Positions 7,880 to 16,586 of a stretch of DNA of 64,000 bases are shown here, piece after piece. The stretch is from Candidatus Phosphoribacter hodrii (lineage in GTDB: Bacteria > Actinomycetota > Actinomycetes > Actinomycetales > Dermatophilaceae): NCBI GenBank assembly GCA_016707175.1, contig JADJIB010000005.1, positions 248,001 to 312,000 on the forward strand, written 5' to 3'. The stretch's first letter is position 1. Each line of letters opens with the position of its first letter. The notes under the pieces are model-generated. The model was given only the letters and a program-made list of their open reading frames with translations, made no database searches and was not told the origin of the DNA. The position numbers and the translations under genes were made by a program.

Positions 7880-9247
7880 CTACCGCACGGCCTTGATCGG
7901 GAGCACGAGCAGGGCACCGATCGCCGAGAAGATCGCGGCGAAGACGAACAGCGCGGCGAAGTTGTCCTGGTTGGCGCCGGAGCCGAGCAGGTTCAGGCCG
8001 AGGAACATCGGGGCGATGAAGGGTGCGATGAACTGCGGGCCGGCCGAGGCGATGTTGAACACCCCGAGGTCCTTGGCCGCGTCGGCCTCCCGGTCGGGCA
8101 GGACATCGGTCACCAGGGCGAGGTCGATGCCGAAGTAGACACCCTGAGCCAGCCCGCCGAGGAACAGGCCGACGAGCGCCATGGGCAGACCGGAGTTGTC
8201 CGGTGCGGCGAGCGACAGGAAGACCAGGCTCACGGCATACCCCATCGCCGATCCGATGACGAAAGGCTTGCGGCGCTTGAACCGGTCGGACAACTGGCCG
8301 GCGACGTAGCCGGTGAGCACCGTGCCCACGACGGTGACGACGGTGCCCCACAGGACGACCCGGTCGAGATCGGCACCCTCGAACTTGAGGTGCGCCGAGG
8401 AGTAGGGGGCCTGGTAGACGAGCAGGTAGGCGATGCCGAGCATGAACATGAACCGGCTGACCCAGGCCCAGGTGAAGTCGGGGTTCTTGCGGGGGTTGAA
8501 GACGAAGGACCCGAAGAACTCGCCCACGCTGTAGGGCGGCACCTGGGAGCGCTGGATGTGCCGGTCGATCGGGCGCAAGGCCACGACGAGGATCATCGAG
8601 GTGGCGACGGCGACGGCCACGGGGACGATGAAGCGCAAGGGGCTCGACGGGTCGCCTCCGGTGATGACGCCGGCGTCGTCGAAGGTGATGGTGCCCGCGG
8701 CGAACAAGCCGACCAACCAGACGGCAGCGAGGCTGGCGACGTTCATCGCGATGCCCAGCACCGAGGACACCCGGCCCATCATCCGCTCAGGGATCTGGTC
8801 GGGAAGCACGGCGGTGAAGATGGCCAGCATGCCGTTGAAGCCCACCTGCGAGAGCGACCAGCCGATCGTGACGACGGCGATGTTGGCCGGTCCGAAGGCC
8901 ACGACGAGCGAGCCGAGGACGAAGATCACCGAGCTGATGATCAGCCAGGGGGTCCGCATCCCGAACCGTGAGGTGGTGCGGTCACTCAGGCGCCCGATGA
9001 AGGGGTTGGCCAGGGTGGCCGCCACGGCCCCGACGCCGGAGACCACCGCGAGCGCGGAGACCGCGGTCGTGCCCTGGCCGGCCGGCGGGAAGAGGTCGGC
9101 AAGGCGGGTGTAGAGGGCGAGGATGGCCGGTCCGAGGATCCCCAGCCAGCCGCCGAAGTACGCCAGGACATAGATCCACAGGAAGGCCTTGGTCGGCTCG
9201 CGCTGCTCGGCGGCGAGCGGCGCGGCAGCGGGGTTCGGTCGGGACAT
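7880..9247 (-). CDS. MFS transporter, probable sugar/glycoside uptake
   Basis: A 455-residue polytopic membrane protein with about twelve hydrophobic segments and the major-facilitator loop motif GRLSDRTTSRFG between segments 2 and 3, repeated in degenerate form (GQLSDRFKRRK) between 8 and 9. Start at the ATG at 9247 is supported by AAGGAG at 9254-9259. It is first in an operon with the GH3 glucosidase, which suggests import of a glycoside that the enzyme then cleaves. The TetR-type operator in the divergent intergenic region is the likely control point. Confidence 0.88.
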   Translation of the reverse strand: MSRPNPAAAPLAAEQREPTKAFLWIYVLAYFGGWLGILGPAILALYTRLADLFPPAGQGTTAVSALAVVSGVGAVAATLANPFIGRLSDRTTSRFGMRTPWLIISSVIFVLGSLVVAFGPANIAVVTIGWSLSQVGFNGMLAIFTAVLPDQIPERMMGRVSSVLGIAMNVASLAAVWLVGLFAAGTITFDDAGVITGGDPSSPLRFIVPVAVAVATSMILVVALRPIDRHIQRSQVPPYSVGEFFGSFVFNPRKNPDFTWAWVSRFMFMLGIAYLLVYQAPYSSAHLKFEGADLDRVVLWGTVVTVVGTVLTGYVAGQLSDRFKRRKPFVIGSAMGYAVSLVFLSLAAPDNSGLPMALVGLFLGGLAQGVYFGIDLALVTDVLPDREADAAKDLGVFNIASAGPQFIAPFIAPMFLGLNLLGSGANQDNFAALFVFAAIFSAIGALLVLPIKAVR

Positions 9248-9285
9248 CGTTGTCTCCTTGAAGGGGGTGATGGCGCATACTACCC

Positions 9286-9299
9286 ACCAACCGGTTGGT
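9286..9299. promoter_or_regulatory. Palindromic TetR-family operator
   Basis: ACCAACCGGTTGGT is a perfect 14-bp palindrome midway between the divergent MFS-glucosidase operon (start 9247) and the tetR-like gene (start 9327). Placement and symmetry make it the expected site for the adjacent repressor, controlling both directions. Confidence 0.8.
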
Positions 9300-9326
9300 A
9301 AGCGCAAGACCCTTTATGCTCGGGTG

Positions 9327-9935
9327 ATGACCGAGGACTCCCGCCGCCGGGTCGGGCGTCCGGCCGACGAGCCCGACGCCCGAGACCGGATCATGGCAGC
9401 GGCGATCGCGGAGTTCTCCCGCAACGGTTTCAACGGCACCTCGTTGGAGCGGATCGCGCGCGGCGCGGGTCTCTCCAAGGCGGGTGTGCTGCATCACTTC
9501 GGGAGCAAGGCCGCGATCCCGTTCGCCTTCCTCGGAGACCGCGACGACGTGGGATTGCGGCTGACCGAGCAGGAAGCCGACTTCCCCGAGGTGTTGACCA
9601 GCCTGGTCACCGTCGCTCGGCGCGATGTCGCGGCCTCCACCGAGACCCGGGTCTACGCCGTGCTTTCCGGCGAGGCCGTGGGCATCGACAGCCCCCTGCG
9701 TCCCTGGTTCCAGCAGAGGTATGCCGCGCTGCAGCGGCAAGTCGCAGGTGGCCTGCGACGGGCCCTCGACCGGGGCCGCCTCCGCGAGGGGGTCGACATC
9801 GACGCCGCCGCCGCCGAGGCATTGGCCGTCATGGACGGTCTGCAGTTGCAGTATCTCCTCGACGACGATGCCGACACCTACCTGGCCAGGTTCGCGGCAT
9901 ACATCGACCGCCTGGTCGTGAGCCTGAGCGCCTGA
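9327..9935 (+). CDS. TetR-family transcriptional regulator
   Basis: A 202-residue repressor. The N-terminal helix-turn-helix is textbook TetR (RIMAAAIAEFSRNGFNGTSL, then GLSKAGVLHHFGSKAA); the remainder is an all-helical ligand-binding and dimerisation domain. The ATG at 9327 is preferred, with a GTG at 9324 one codon upstream. It is divergent from the MFS-glucosidase operon with a perfect palindrome between, so it most likely represses that operon and itself, released by an imported sugar-like ligand (inference). Confidence 0.9.
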   Translation: MTEDSRRRVGRPADEPDARDRIMAAAIAEFSRNGFNGTSLERIARGAGLSKAGVLHHFGSKAAIPFAFLGDRDDVGLRLTEQEADFPEVLTSLVTVARRDVAASTETRVYAVLSGEAVGIDSPLRPWFQQRYAALQRQVAGGLRRALDRGRLREGVDIDAAAAEALAVMDGLQLQYLLDDDADTYLARFAAYIDRLVVSLSA

Positions 9936-10028
9936 ACACGTCGACCGGCCGGGGCACGCGGGGCGTGTCAGACTGGTGGTGAAGCGGAATCACACCCGGT
10001 TGCCGGGTGGCTCGGTCAGGATGGTGTT

Positions 10029-12278
10029 GTGCCGAACATGACGGAAGCACTGCTAGAACGACGTCTCTCGCTGATCGTCGAGCACTTCCCGATCGCCGTG
10101 CTCCTCGAGACCGTGGACCGGAAGGTGTCACAGACCAACCAGGCGTTCTGTGACATGTTCGGAATCCCGGCCCCGCCCGCCGCCCTCGTCGGTGCCGACT
10201 GTGAGGCTGCCGCCGTCCAGCTTGCTCCACTCTGGGGCGACCTCGATGGCTTCCTGGCCCGTGTCCACGAACTTCTCGCTGCCGGCAAGCCCGTCGTCGG
10301 GGACCGGATCGAGTTGACCGACGGGCGAGTGCTCGAACGCGACTTCCTCATGGTCCCCGTCGACGAGACTCGCGGCGAGGCCGCGTGGATCTATCGCGAT
10401 GTCACCGTGTCGGACACCGCTCGGCGCGTGGCGCAGTCGGAGGCCAACGCACGCAGTGAGCTCCTGGCCACCATCAGCCACGACGTCCGCACTCCCGTCG
10501 TCGGGATCGTCGGCCTGGTCGACATCCTCCTGCAGCAACCGCTGGACCACCGGACCCGGGAGTTGGTCGAGAGCGTGCACAGCTCGGCCGCGGCCATGAC
10601 CACCATGCTTGATGACCTGCTGGACCTCTCCCGCGCCGACGCCGGTCGGCTGGAGCTGTGCATCGAGGACACGAGCATCTGCGAGTTGGTCGAGGACGTC
10701 GCCGGGATGGTCGGTCCGGTCGCCCAGGCCAAGTCCCTGCCGCTCATCGCCGGTGTCAAGGCCACGGTCCCGGACATCATCCGCACCGATCCCGGGCGGC
10801 TGCGCCAGGTGCTGCTCAACCTGACCTCCAACGCCGTGAAGTTCAGCCCGACCGGGGCGGTGACGATCCTCGCTGACCGGGAGGGGTCCGACCTCGTCGT
10901 CCGGGTGTCCGACACCGGGCCGGGCATGACCCCCGAGGCCATCACCCGCGCCTTCGAGCAGTATGTCCAGGGCGGCGCTGAGGTCAACCGCGCCTACGGG
11001 GGTGCTGGGCTCGGGCTGGCCATCGCCAACAAGCTGACGGCGGCGTTGGGTGGCACCATCACCGTCCACAGCCGCATCGGGCTGGGGACCACCTTCGCCG
11101 TCCGGATCCCCGGTGCCGTCGTCGGCCCGGAGCTGAGCACCACCATGACCGGCATACGAGCGCATCTCACCGGGCACCACCGTGCCGTCCCTGTGGTGGC
11201 GGCAGCACTGGAACGCGCGGGCATCGAGGTGCGAGACCAGGCCGACGACGAGGGGGTCAACCTCGAAGTGGTCGTCGCCAGCAGCCTGGCGCACGCCCAG
11301 CGGATTCCGGCGGCGAGCCGGCGTCAGCTCATCCTTGTGCCCGCTGCCCTGGCCAGTTGTCCCCCGCTGGCTGGCACCGCGCTCGCCCTGCCCTGGACCA
11401 GGGAGCGATTGCGCGCCGCCCTCCGAGACGAATGGGTGGCGGACGACGTGCGTGAGCGTGCTGGGCTGCTGCCCCTCGGAACCCGGGTCCTGCTCGCCGA
11501 GGACGAACCGAGCAACCGCCGGATCATCTCCGAGATGCTCACCCGGCTTCGGGCTGAGGTCGTTGCCGTGGGCACGGGGCTCGAAGCGCTGGAAGCCCTG
11601 GCGGCCGACCGCTTCGACGTCGTCCTCATGGACCTGACGATGCCCGTCATGGGGGGCGTCGAGGCCGTCGAGAACATCCGGCATCGGGTGCCAGCCGACC
11701 GATGCCCGCCGATCCTCGCGCTCACCGCAGATGCTCGGGTGGACCCCAGCCTGCGGCCGGACAGCGGATTCTGCGGACACCTGTCGAAACCCGTCACCAG
11801 CGCCATGCTCAGTCGCGCCGTCGCCGGGGTGCTGAAGGCCTCCTCGCCGGAGCCACCGCCCACCTTGGGCGAGCGGCCTGCGGTCGACGTCACCGTGCTG
11901 CATGCGCTCGTCGAGGATGTCGGTGACACCCAGGTCGTCCTCGACACCATCGAGCTCTACCTCGAAGAGCTTCCCGTGCGGTTGAGCTCGATGACGGCTG
12001 CGCTCACCGGCGAGCGCTTCGACCTGCTGCGCGACGAGGCGCATGCGCTCAAGTCCTCGTCACGGATGCTCGGTGCCGGGACGTTGGCCGACCAGTGTCG
12101 CGACCTTGAGGCGGTCACGGCCGCTCACTCCCGACAGGACAGCGCCAGCGGCGGAACGGTGACCCCTATGGTCGACGCCCTGCAGTTCGAGGCGTTCCGG
12201 GTCGCGCAATGGTTGGCGGACTTCCGGGCCGCGAGTTACCCAGGCCTCGACGTGCCTTCGGCGAGCTCCGGCACATAA
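10029..12278 (+). CDS. Hybrid sensor histidine kinase: PAS-HisKA-HATPase-REC-HPt
   Basis: A 749-residue cytoplasmic phosphorelay protein. N-terminal PAS-like domain (residues about 5-125); HisKA with phospho-acceptor His151 in ISHDVRTP; a complete HATPase with N-box LLNLTSNAVKF, G1 VSDTGPGM and G2 GGAGLGLAIANKL; a receiver domain with MDLTMPVMGG; and a C-terminal HPt domain (AHALKSSS). All His-Asp-His steps are thus in one protein. No transmembrane segment. The GTG at 10029 or ATG at 10038 may start it. Its 3' end overlaps the convergent GAF kinase gene by 43 bp, suggesting the two sensors belong together. Confidence 0.92.
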   Translation: MPNMTEALLERRLSLIVEHFPIAVLLETVDRKVSQTNQAFCDMFGIPAPPAALVGADCEAAAVQLAPLWGDLDGFLARVHELLAAGKPVVGDRIELTDGRVLERDFLMVPVDETRGEAAWIYRDVTVSDTARRVAQSEANARSELLATISHDVRTPVVGIVGLVDILLQQPLDHRTRELVESVHSSAAAMTTMLDDLLDLSRADAGRLELCIEDTSICELVEDVAGMVGPVAQAKSLPLIAGVKATVPDIIRTDPGRLRQVLLNLTSNAVKFSPTGAVTILADREGSDLVVRVSDTGPGMTPEAITRAFEQYVQGGAEVNRAYGGAGLGLAIANKLTAALGGTITVHSRIGLGTTFAVRIPGAVVGPELSTTMTGIRAHLTGHHRAVPVVAAALERAGIEVRDQADDEGVNLEVVVASSLAHAQRIPAASRRQLILVPAALASCPPLAGTALALPWTRERLRAALRDEWVADDVRERAGLLPLGTRVLLAEDEPSNRRIISEMLTRLRAEVVAVGTGLEALEALAADRFDVVLMDLTMPVMGGVEAVENIRHRVPADRCPPILALTADARVDPSLRPDSGFCGHLSKPVTSAMLSRAVAGVLKASSPEPPPTLGERPAVDVTVLHALVEDVGDTQVVLDTIELYLEELPVRLSSMTAALTGERFDLLRDEAHALKSSSRMLGAGTLADQCRDLEAVTAAHSRQDSASGGTVTPMVDALQFEAFRVAQWLADFRAASYPGLDVPSASSGT

Positions 12279-13987
12279 AGCAGGACGGTGGCGCGCAGTT
12301 CGTCGTAAGTGAACGGCTTGGTGAGGTGGGCATCCATCCCGGCGAGGAGGCTGCGGTCCGCGTCACCCGGGGCCGAGTGAGCCGTCAAGGCCACCACGGG
12401 CACGTCGCAGCGTTCGCCCCCTGCCTCGCCGGCGCGGATCAGGCGCGAGGCCTCGAGCCCGCCCATGATCGGCATACGAAGGTCCATCAGAACGAGGGCG
12501 TACTCGTGCTCCCGGAGCACGTCGAGCGCTTGTTGCCCGTTCTCGGCCGTGTCGACCACGGCGCCCATCCGGGTGAGCATTGCGGCGCTGATCTGACGGG
12601 TCACGGCGATGTCGTCCACGAGAAGGATCCGTCGGCCGATGCCGCGGCGGTGCCGGCCCTGGACGGCCACGGGGATCCGCACCTCGATCCGGCGGCGCCG
12701 GTCGGGCAGGGCGTGCACGCAGATCTCGCCCCCGGCCGCATGCGCCAACTGACGGGCGAGGCCCAGGGTTGTTCCCTCGCTGCCCGGGTCGGGCTCATCG
12801 AGGGTGAGGTCGGCCCAGGTGGCCCGCACCTCGAGTCGGATGCGCACCGGTCCGGCGGACTGTTCGATCAATCGCCCGGCCAGCAGGGTGTAGATGATGC
12901 GACGGAACCGTTCGACATCGACGAGCACCTCGTCCGACTGCGCGAAGACGACGGCCACGTCCAAGGAGGTGTCGCGATGGCGCCTGGCCGCGTCGTGAGC
13001 GGCGATGACGTCGTCGAGCACTCGTGAGAGGTCCACCACGCGAGGGTGGTCGGCGTTCGCGTCGGTGGGAGCGGCGAGCTCAACCAATGCGCGAATGCGT
13101 TGCCCGAGCTCGATGAGGTGACTCACCGCCCGAGCCAGGTGCTCGCCGGAATCCGGTGCGGACGCCGCCGCCTCGATGTCGGCGAGCGCAGCGTGTAGCG
13201 GGGTCTGCAGGTCGTGGCTGACGGTGGAGAAGAGGGTTGAACGGGCATCTGACTGTGCCTCCGCGCGGTTACGGGCCGCGATGAGGTCGGCCGTCCGCTG
13301 CGCCACGACATCCTGCAGGGAGGTCCGGTGTCCCGACTCGCTCTGGCGGGCGCGCGCGCGCTCGACGACTCGGCCGAGCTGGATCCCGATGACGTCGGCG
13401 ATCTCGAGCAGGCCTTGCTGGGGTCGGCGCGGACTGGAGCGCAGGAACTCCATGACTGCCACGACCTCCTTGCCGATGAGGATCGGGAAGGCGAAGGCGG
13501 AGCCGCCAGTGAGCCACTGCTGCCGAGGGAAGTTACGCGAGGCGGCGATGTCTTCCTCCCAGGTAGCGCCCTGGAGGTAGGCCTCACCCGGGATCCCCGA
13601 GCCCGGAGGGAAGCGCATGCCGCTCGTTGCCGACCGTAGCTCGTCGAGGAACGGATCATCGGGCTCCCCACTCCAGACCCCGGAACTCACCATGACGGCC
13701 GGGTCGTCCTTGGCCGGCAGGAAGTAGTGGGCGACCTGCCACTGGCTCGCGCGCCGAATGAGGACCATGGCGTCGAGGAACGCCGACTCGAACTCCTGCG
13801 CGCTGTTGGCGATGGACGTCACCTGGCTGAGCAGATCGACGTCGGCCTGGCGCAGGTAAAGCCGGCGAAGGGTGGCCTCGGCGATGTCCTCGGACTCGCG
13901 CCGGGCGGCCCGTTCGCGCTTCAGCCGGGCTTCGGCCCGGGCCAGTTGTCGGCGAAGCTCGGCATCGGCGGGATGTTGTTCACTCAC
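12236..13987 (-). CDS. GAF-domain hybrid histidine kinase with degenerate ATPase domain
   Basis: 583 residues: coiled coil (about 8-45), GAF domain (about 60-210), HisKA with His258 in STVSHDLQTP, a short ATPase-like region, and a receiver domain with MDLRMPIMGG. The ATPase region lacks the N-box Asn (RFRRIIYTLLAGRL where a canonical kinase has N-x-x-x-N) and the G1 D-x-G-x-G; only a G2-like TTLGLARQLAHAAGG remains. It may therefore be a phospho-acceptor or phosphatase rather than an active kinase. Its start overlaps the stop of the H-NOX gene by 4 bp (13984-13987), so the two are translationally coupled, the arrangement seen for NO-sensing H-NOX/kinase pairs. Confidence 0.9.
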   Translation of the reverse strand: MSEQHPADAELRRQLARAEARLKRERAARRESEDIAEATLRRLYLRQADVDLLSQVTSIANSAQEFESAFLDAMVLIRRASQWQVAHYFLPAKDDPAVMVSSGVWSGEPDDPFLDELRSATSGMRFPPGSGIPGEAYLQGATWEEDIAASRNFPRQQWLTGGSAFAFPILIGKEVVAVMEFLRSSPRRPQQGLLEIADVIGIQLGRVVERARARQSESGHRTSLQDVVAQRTADLIAARNRAEAQSDARSTLFSTVSHDLQTPLHAALADIEAAASAPDSGEHLARAVSHLIELGQRIRALVELAAPTDANADHPRVVDLSRVLDDVIAAHDAARRHRDTSLDVAVVFAQSDEVLVDVERFRRIIYTLLAGRLIEQSAGPVRIRLEVRATWADLTLDEPDPGSEGTTLGLARQLAHAAGGEICVHALPDRRRRIEVRIPVAVQGRHRRGIGRRILLVDDIAVTRQISAAMLTRMGAVVDTAENGQQALDVLREHEYALVLMDLRMPIMGGLEASRLIRAGEAGGERCDVPVVALTAHSAPGDADRSLLAGMDAHLTKPFTYDELRATVLLYVPELAEGTSRPG

Positions 13988-14538
13988 CGCCGGGCCTCGG
14001 GCCAGATGAACTGCAGCTCACAATGGTCGCCGCCGCGGTGCTGACAGATCGGCTGGGTCACGACCATCGTCTCCCCGAAGTGGTCAGCCGCACCGAGAGC
14101 GAGGCCCTCACCGAGATAGCACATGCCCCGGTTTGAGCGGTACGACAGGCTCATCCGGTGCCCCTGACCGGAGACGACGTCGAACACCGGGACATCCGCT
14201 CCGGGATAGACCTTGCGGACCTCGGGATGAATGACGGAGTTGAGGCCGAGCAGCAGCGACCGTGCGTCCTTGAAGTCGATCATGAGGTCCGCATTACGCG
14301 CGGCCAGCCGACTGAACCCCACTCGGCCGAGGTGCCGCAGCAGCTCCTCCTGGCTCAGCCCGAGTGCCGCGCTCGCCGTCTGGACCAGCACCGCCATCTC
14401 GTGGTCGGGGTAGGTCCCCAAGGAGGTGTAGGCGCCGTCCAGCCCGGCGGTGTCCAGAAGTTCATCCCAGGCATCCTCGCCATGTTCGGCGCGCACCGTC
14501 TCCTCGATGACGTTGAAGATGACACCCTTCATTGCCAC
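13984..14538 (-). CDS. H-NOX heme nitric-oxide/oxygen-binding sensor
   Basis: A 184-residue single-domain HNOB protein. It opens with MKGVIFNVIEE, typical of the family; the proximal heme ligand is His104 (NSVIHPEVRK); and the porphyrin-propionate motif Y-x-S-x-R is Tyr133, Ser135, Arg137 (YRSNR). Full family length, soluble. H-NOX proteins bind NO (some also O2) at ferrous heme and control a partner histidine kinase or cyclase; here the coupled partner is the GAF hybrid kinase immediately downstream. Such pairs are well documented in proteobacteria and uncommon in actinobacteria (general knowledge, not searched). Confidence 0.93.
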   Translation of the reverse strand: MAMKGVIFNVIEETVRAEHGEDAWDELLDTAGLDGAYTSLGTYPDHEMAVLVQTASAALGLSQEELLRHLGRVGFSRLAARNADLMIDFKDARSLLLGLNSVIHPEVRKVYPGADVPVFDVVSGQGHRMSLSYRSNRGMCYLGEGLALGAADHFGETMVVTQPICQHRGGDHCELQFIWPEARR

Positions 14539-14645
14539 ACCCTCTCATTCCTCGAGCCGTGGCGGCGGCCGTCGAAACACTCCACGCCGGCCGAGGTCTG
14601 CCGGCTGCGTCAGGCCCGCGTCTCCTTAGGTTTGTGGACAAAACT

Positions 14646-14672
14646 CAAGGACTGCTCAAGGGGTTCTCAGGA
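14646..14672. promoter_or_regulatory. 11-bp-phased TCAAG direct repeats (response-regulator box)
   Basis: TCAAG at 14646 and 14657 and TCAGG at 14668 form three direct repeats with an 11-bp period, the geometry of OmpR-family half-sites on one face of the helix. Three further pairs with the same spacing occur at 16347, 16571 and 16753. It lies between the H-NOX start (14538, minus) and a small plus-strand ORF at 14722. Confidence 0.6.
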
Positions 14673-14721
14673 CATCCCCACGCATGGGCCTCGGGCCCTT
14701 GACGGCCCTTACCGTGGAGTT

Positions 14722-15021
14722 ATGCCCACCCCCACGCTGCCGGTCACGGCTGCTGAACTTCTGGCTCGGCCCCCCTTGCGGGGTCGTTTGCCGGTGCGAG
14801 GCCGGGTAAGGGAGGCCCGGGAGGCCTGGGGGGGCGCCGCCATCGGCGAGCGCCTGGCCGCAATGGACGAGCGGCGCGAGTGCCTGGGGGCGCCCCTCGT
14901 CCGAGACGTCGCACGGGTCCTGGAAGGCGCGGACCGTACGACCGCGCCGGTGGGCGGGACCCGGCGACGTCTGCTTCTCGCCACCGTCGCTCCCGCCGCC
15001 GTTGCGCGAGCGGCTCGATAG
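14722..15021 (+). CDS. Small hypothetical protein, doubtful
   Basis: A 99-residue Arg/Ala-rich frame with no recognisable domain. In its favour: a phased response-regulator box 50-76 bp upstream and a possible -10-like TACCGT just before a GGAG close to the ATG, which could mean a leaderless or short-leader transcript. Against: atypical composition, no homologue recalled, and a competing frame beyond 15002. Recorded as a candidate only. Confidence 0.3.
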   Translation: MPTPTLPVTAAELLARPPLRGRLPVRGRVREAREAWGGAAIGERLAAMDERRECLGAPLVRDVARVLEGADRTTAPVGGTRRRLLLATVAPAAVARAAR

Positions 15022-15093
15022 CGCCGGGTTCGCTACGCGCGCAGCCTTTTTCGGCATGGCGCATCGCAACCTACCCGGTGTCGCCTTAGCCCG

Positions 15094-15153
15094 CCGGGTG
15101 CTGCGCGTCGGGGGCGTGGAGTCGGTCACAGCCACGCCTGTCGCAGCACCCGG
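15094..15153. other. Long imperfect hairpin in a gene-poor stretch
   Basis: CCGGGTGCTGCG (15094-15105) is perfectly complementary to CGCAGCACCCGG (15142-15153), and the intervening 36 bases contain a second stem (GCGTGG with CCACGC). The stretch 15022-15286 has no convincing gene, so this may be a terminator, a structured RNA or a dispersed repeat. Confidence 0.55.
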
Positions 15154-15286
15154 TGCCGCGGTGGTCATCGACCACGCTTCCGGTATGCCGCTCGCGGCCT
15201 CCCCGACACGCGGAAGGCGGTCTCGCTGATCGTTCAGCCCATCGCCGTCTTCGCCGAGAACTCGCCGAAGACGTCGACGATGCGGG

Positions 15287-16132
15287 TCATACGCACAGCC
15301 CGGCCGGCCCACGGCTGACCCGCCGCGGGCTGACCAGGCCTGCCCGCTGCGCCTTGCTCATGCCCGCCACCAGGCCCGCAGTCTCCACGGATTTGAGGAT
15401 GACCAGGCCGCCCGTGCGCACCGGCGAGGCCAGCAGGGCGGGAAGTTGCGAGCGGAGGCCGGGGCGGCTCACGTGCTGGCGAGTCTCGGGCTTCCGGCTG
15501 AGGTACTCGGCCACCCATCGACCGTCGTATCGCTTCTTAGCGAACTGGTCTCGTAGCGAGATCTTGCCCTCGTCGTGCCAGATCCAGGAGGAGACCCGCG
15601 CGATCTCGACGCCGGCGGCTCGGGTGCGGTCCGCGAGGTCCCAGTCCTCGGCCGCCGACAGCGTCTCGTCCCAGCGGCCGACGAGGTCGAACACCTCGGT
15701 GCGGAACGCTCGCGGAGCCTCGACATCGTCCAACCCGACGTGCAGGCTCTTCTCCAGGACCCGGCAAGAGGCCAGGAAGCCCACACCGAAGGAACGCTGC
15801 GGGATGATGACTGCACCCACCTCGGGACGGGCTTCGAAGGTCGCGGCGAGGTCGGCCAGGACGGTCGGTTCGAGGACCATGTCGGAGTCGATGAACACGA
15901 CGATCTCACCGCTGGCGAGCCAGGCACCCCGGTTGCGTTGCGCGCTGCGCTCCGGCCCGCGGTCGACGATGATGTGAGCCAGCTGCAGGGCGATTGGTGG
16001 GGTGTCGTCGGTCGAGGCGTTGTCGACCACGATGATCTCGACGTCCTCGTGGGTCTGTCTGCGGAGGGATCCCAGACATGCGGCGAGCGTCCTCCCGGAG
16101 TTGCGGGTGGGGACGATGACGCTGATCTTCAT
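15287..16132 (-). CDS. Family 2 glycosyltransferase
   Basis: A 281-residue GT-A enzyme: SVIVPTRNSGRTL at the N-terminus, VVDNASTDDT for nucleotide-sugar binding, and the metal-binding DSD in VFIDSDMVLEP. A C-terminal ED-type motif (SAAEDWDLADR) supplies the candidate base. It transfers a sugar from an NDP-donor to an acceptor, probably in exopolysaccharide or wall polymer synthesis; donor and acceptor are unknown. No membrane segment of its own, but its start (ATGA, 16129-16132) overlaps the stop of a 64-residue hydrophobic ORF, which may anchor it. Confidence 0.88.
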   Translation of the reverse strand: MKISVIVPTRNSGRTLAACLGSLRRQTHEDVEIIVVDNASTDDTPPIALQLAHIIVDRGPERSAQRNRGAWLASGEIVVFIDSDMVLEPTVLADLAATFEARPEVGAVIIPQRSFGVGFLASCRVLEKSLHVGLDDVEAPRAFRTEVFDLVGRWDETLSAAEDWDLADRTRAAGVEIARVSSWIWHDEGKISLRDQFAKKRYDGRWVAEYLSRKPETRQHVSRPGLRSQLPALLASPVRTGGLVILKSVETAGLVAGMSKAQRAGLVSPRRVSRGPAGLCV

Positions 16133-16323
16133 GAGATCTCCTCAGGGATGTCGCCGTAGGCGATCGGGTCGCAGTTGCGACGTTCATCGCGGCCGCGGGG
16201 AGCCGGCAGCAGCACGGCATACCGGAGGGTGCACACCAGGACGGCAGCGAGCGCAGCGAACGCGCTCGGCGCCAACGCCATCGGTGCGATGGCGAGGGCG
16301 GGTGAGAGCGTCAACGTGGTCAC
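16129..16323 (-). CDS. Small membrane protein coupled to the glycosyltransferase
   Basis: A 64-residue ORF (GTG at 16323) with one strongly hydrophobic N-terminal stretch (about residues 8-37, AFAALAAVLVCTLRYAVLL) and a basic, then acidic tail. It overlaps the glycosyltransferase start by four bases. No family is recognised. A phased TCAAG pair (16347, 16358) lies 24-39 bp upstream, where an activator would contact the -35 region if the mRNA is leaderless; no Shine-Dalgarno sequence is visible. Could be the remnant of a larger membrane protein. Confidence 0.45.
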   Translation of the reverse strand: MTTLTLSPALAIAPMALAPSAFAALAAVLVCTLRYAVLLPAPRGRDERRNCDPIAYGDIPEEIS

Positions 16324-16346
16324 TTGACGAATGTCGCAACGTCAGA

Positions 16347-16362
16347 TCAAGCGACGCTCAAG
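16347..16362. promoter_or_regulatory. TCAAG-N6-TCAAG box upstream of the small ORF/glycosyltransferase
   Basis: TCAAG at 16347 and 16358 (11-bp period). Overlapped by the direct repeat GTCGCAACGT (16333 and 16366) and the palindrome GCAACGTTGC (16369-16378). On the minus strand it lies just upstream of the GTG at 16323. Confidence 0.55.
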
Positions 16363-16552
16363 CCCGTCGCAACGTTGCAGCAGGCTTGGTTGGGCGGGCT
16401 CGGTGGGCGGCGGGGAAGCGGAGGTCGGCCAACGACTGGACCGAGATTGCCACCACGACCGGCGCGGCGAGCGCCGCCAAGCGACCGGTCGTTTGGGGCC
16501 GCGCACCGCTCCCGGCTCGGGGGCGCCAGGGAGCGGTGTGCGGCATGAACAT
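16358..16552 (-). CDS. Small ORF with hydrophobic centre, doubtful
   Basis: 64 residues from the ATG at 16552, Arg/Pro-rich with a hydrophobic centre (LAALAAPVVVAISVQSL). It begins 19 bp downstream of one TCAAG box and its stop falls in the next. No homologue recognised; it may be spurious. Confidence 0.25.
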   Translation of the reverse strand: MFMPHTAPWRPRAGSGARPQTTGRLAALAAPVVVAISVQSLADLRFPAAHRARPTKPAATLRRA

Positions 16553-16570
16553 CAGCGTGCCCGGCTGATC

Positions 16571-16586
16571 TCAAGAAGGACTCAAG
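16571..16586. promoter_or_regulatory. TCAAG-N6-TCAAG box
   Basis: TCAAG at 16571 and 16582, the same 11-bp spacing as the sites at 14646, 16347 and 16753. The second half overlaps the stop codon of the minus-strand ORF at 16582-16740. Confidence 0.55.

Noticed and set aside
7265..8971. Long plus-strand frame opposite the glucosidase and MFS genes
   Set aside because: Highly acidic/His-rich shadow of two clear minus-strand genes.
14158..15021. Long plus-strand frame starting opposite the H-NOX gene
   Set aside because: The portion before 14722 is antisense to H-NOX and lacks coding character; only the last 99 codons are kept, at low confidence.
15002..15229. Second plus-strand ORF after 15002 as a continuation of the 14722 ORF
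   Set aside because: Joining them would need a frameshift not supported by a homopolymer or any recognised family, and it contains the 15094-15153 hairpin.
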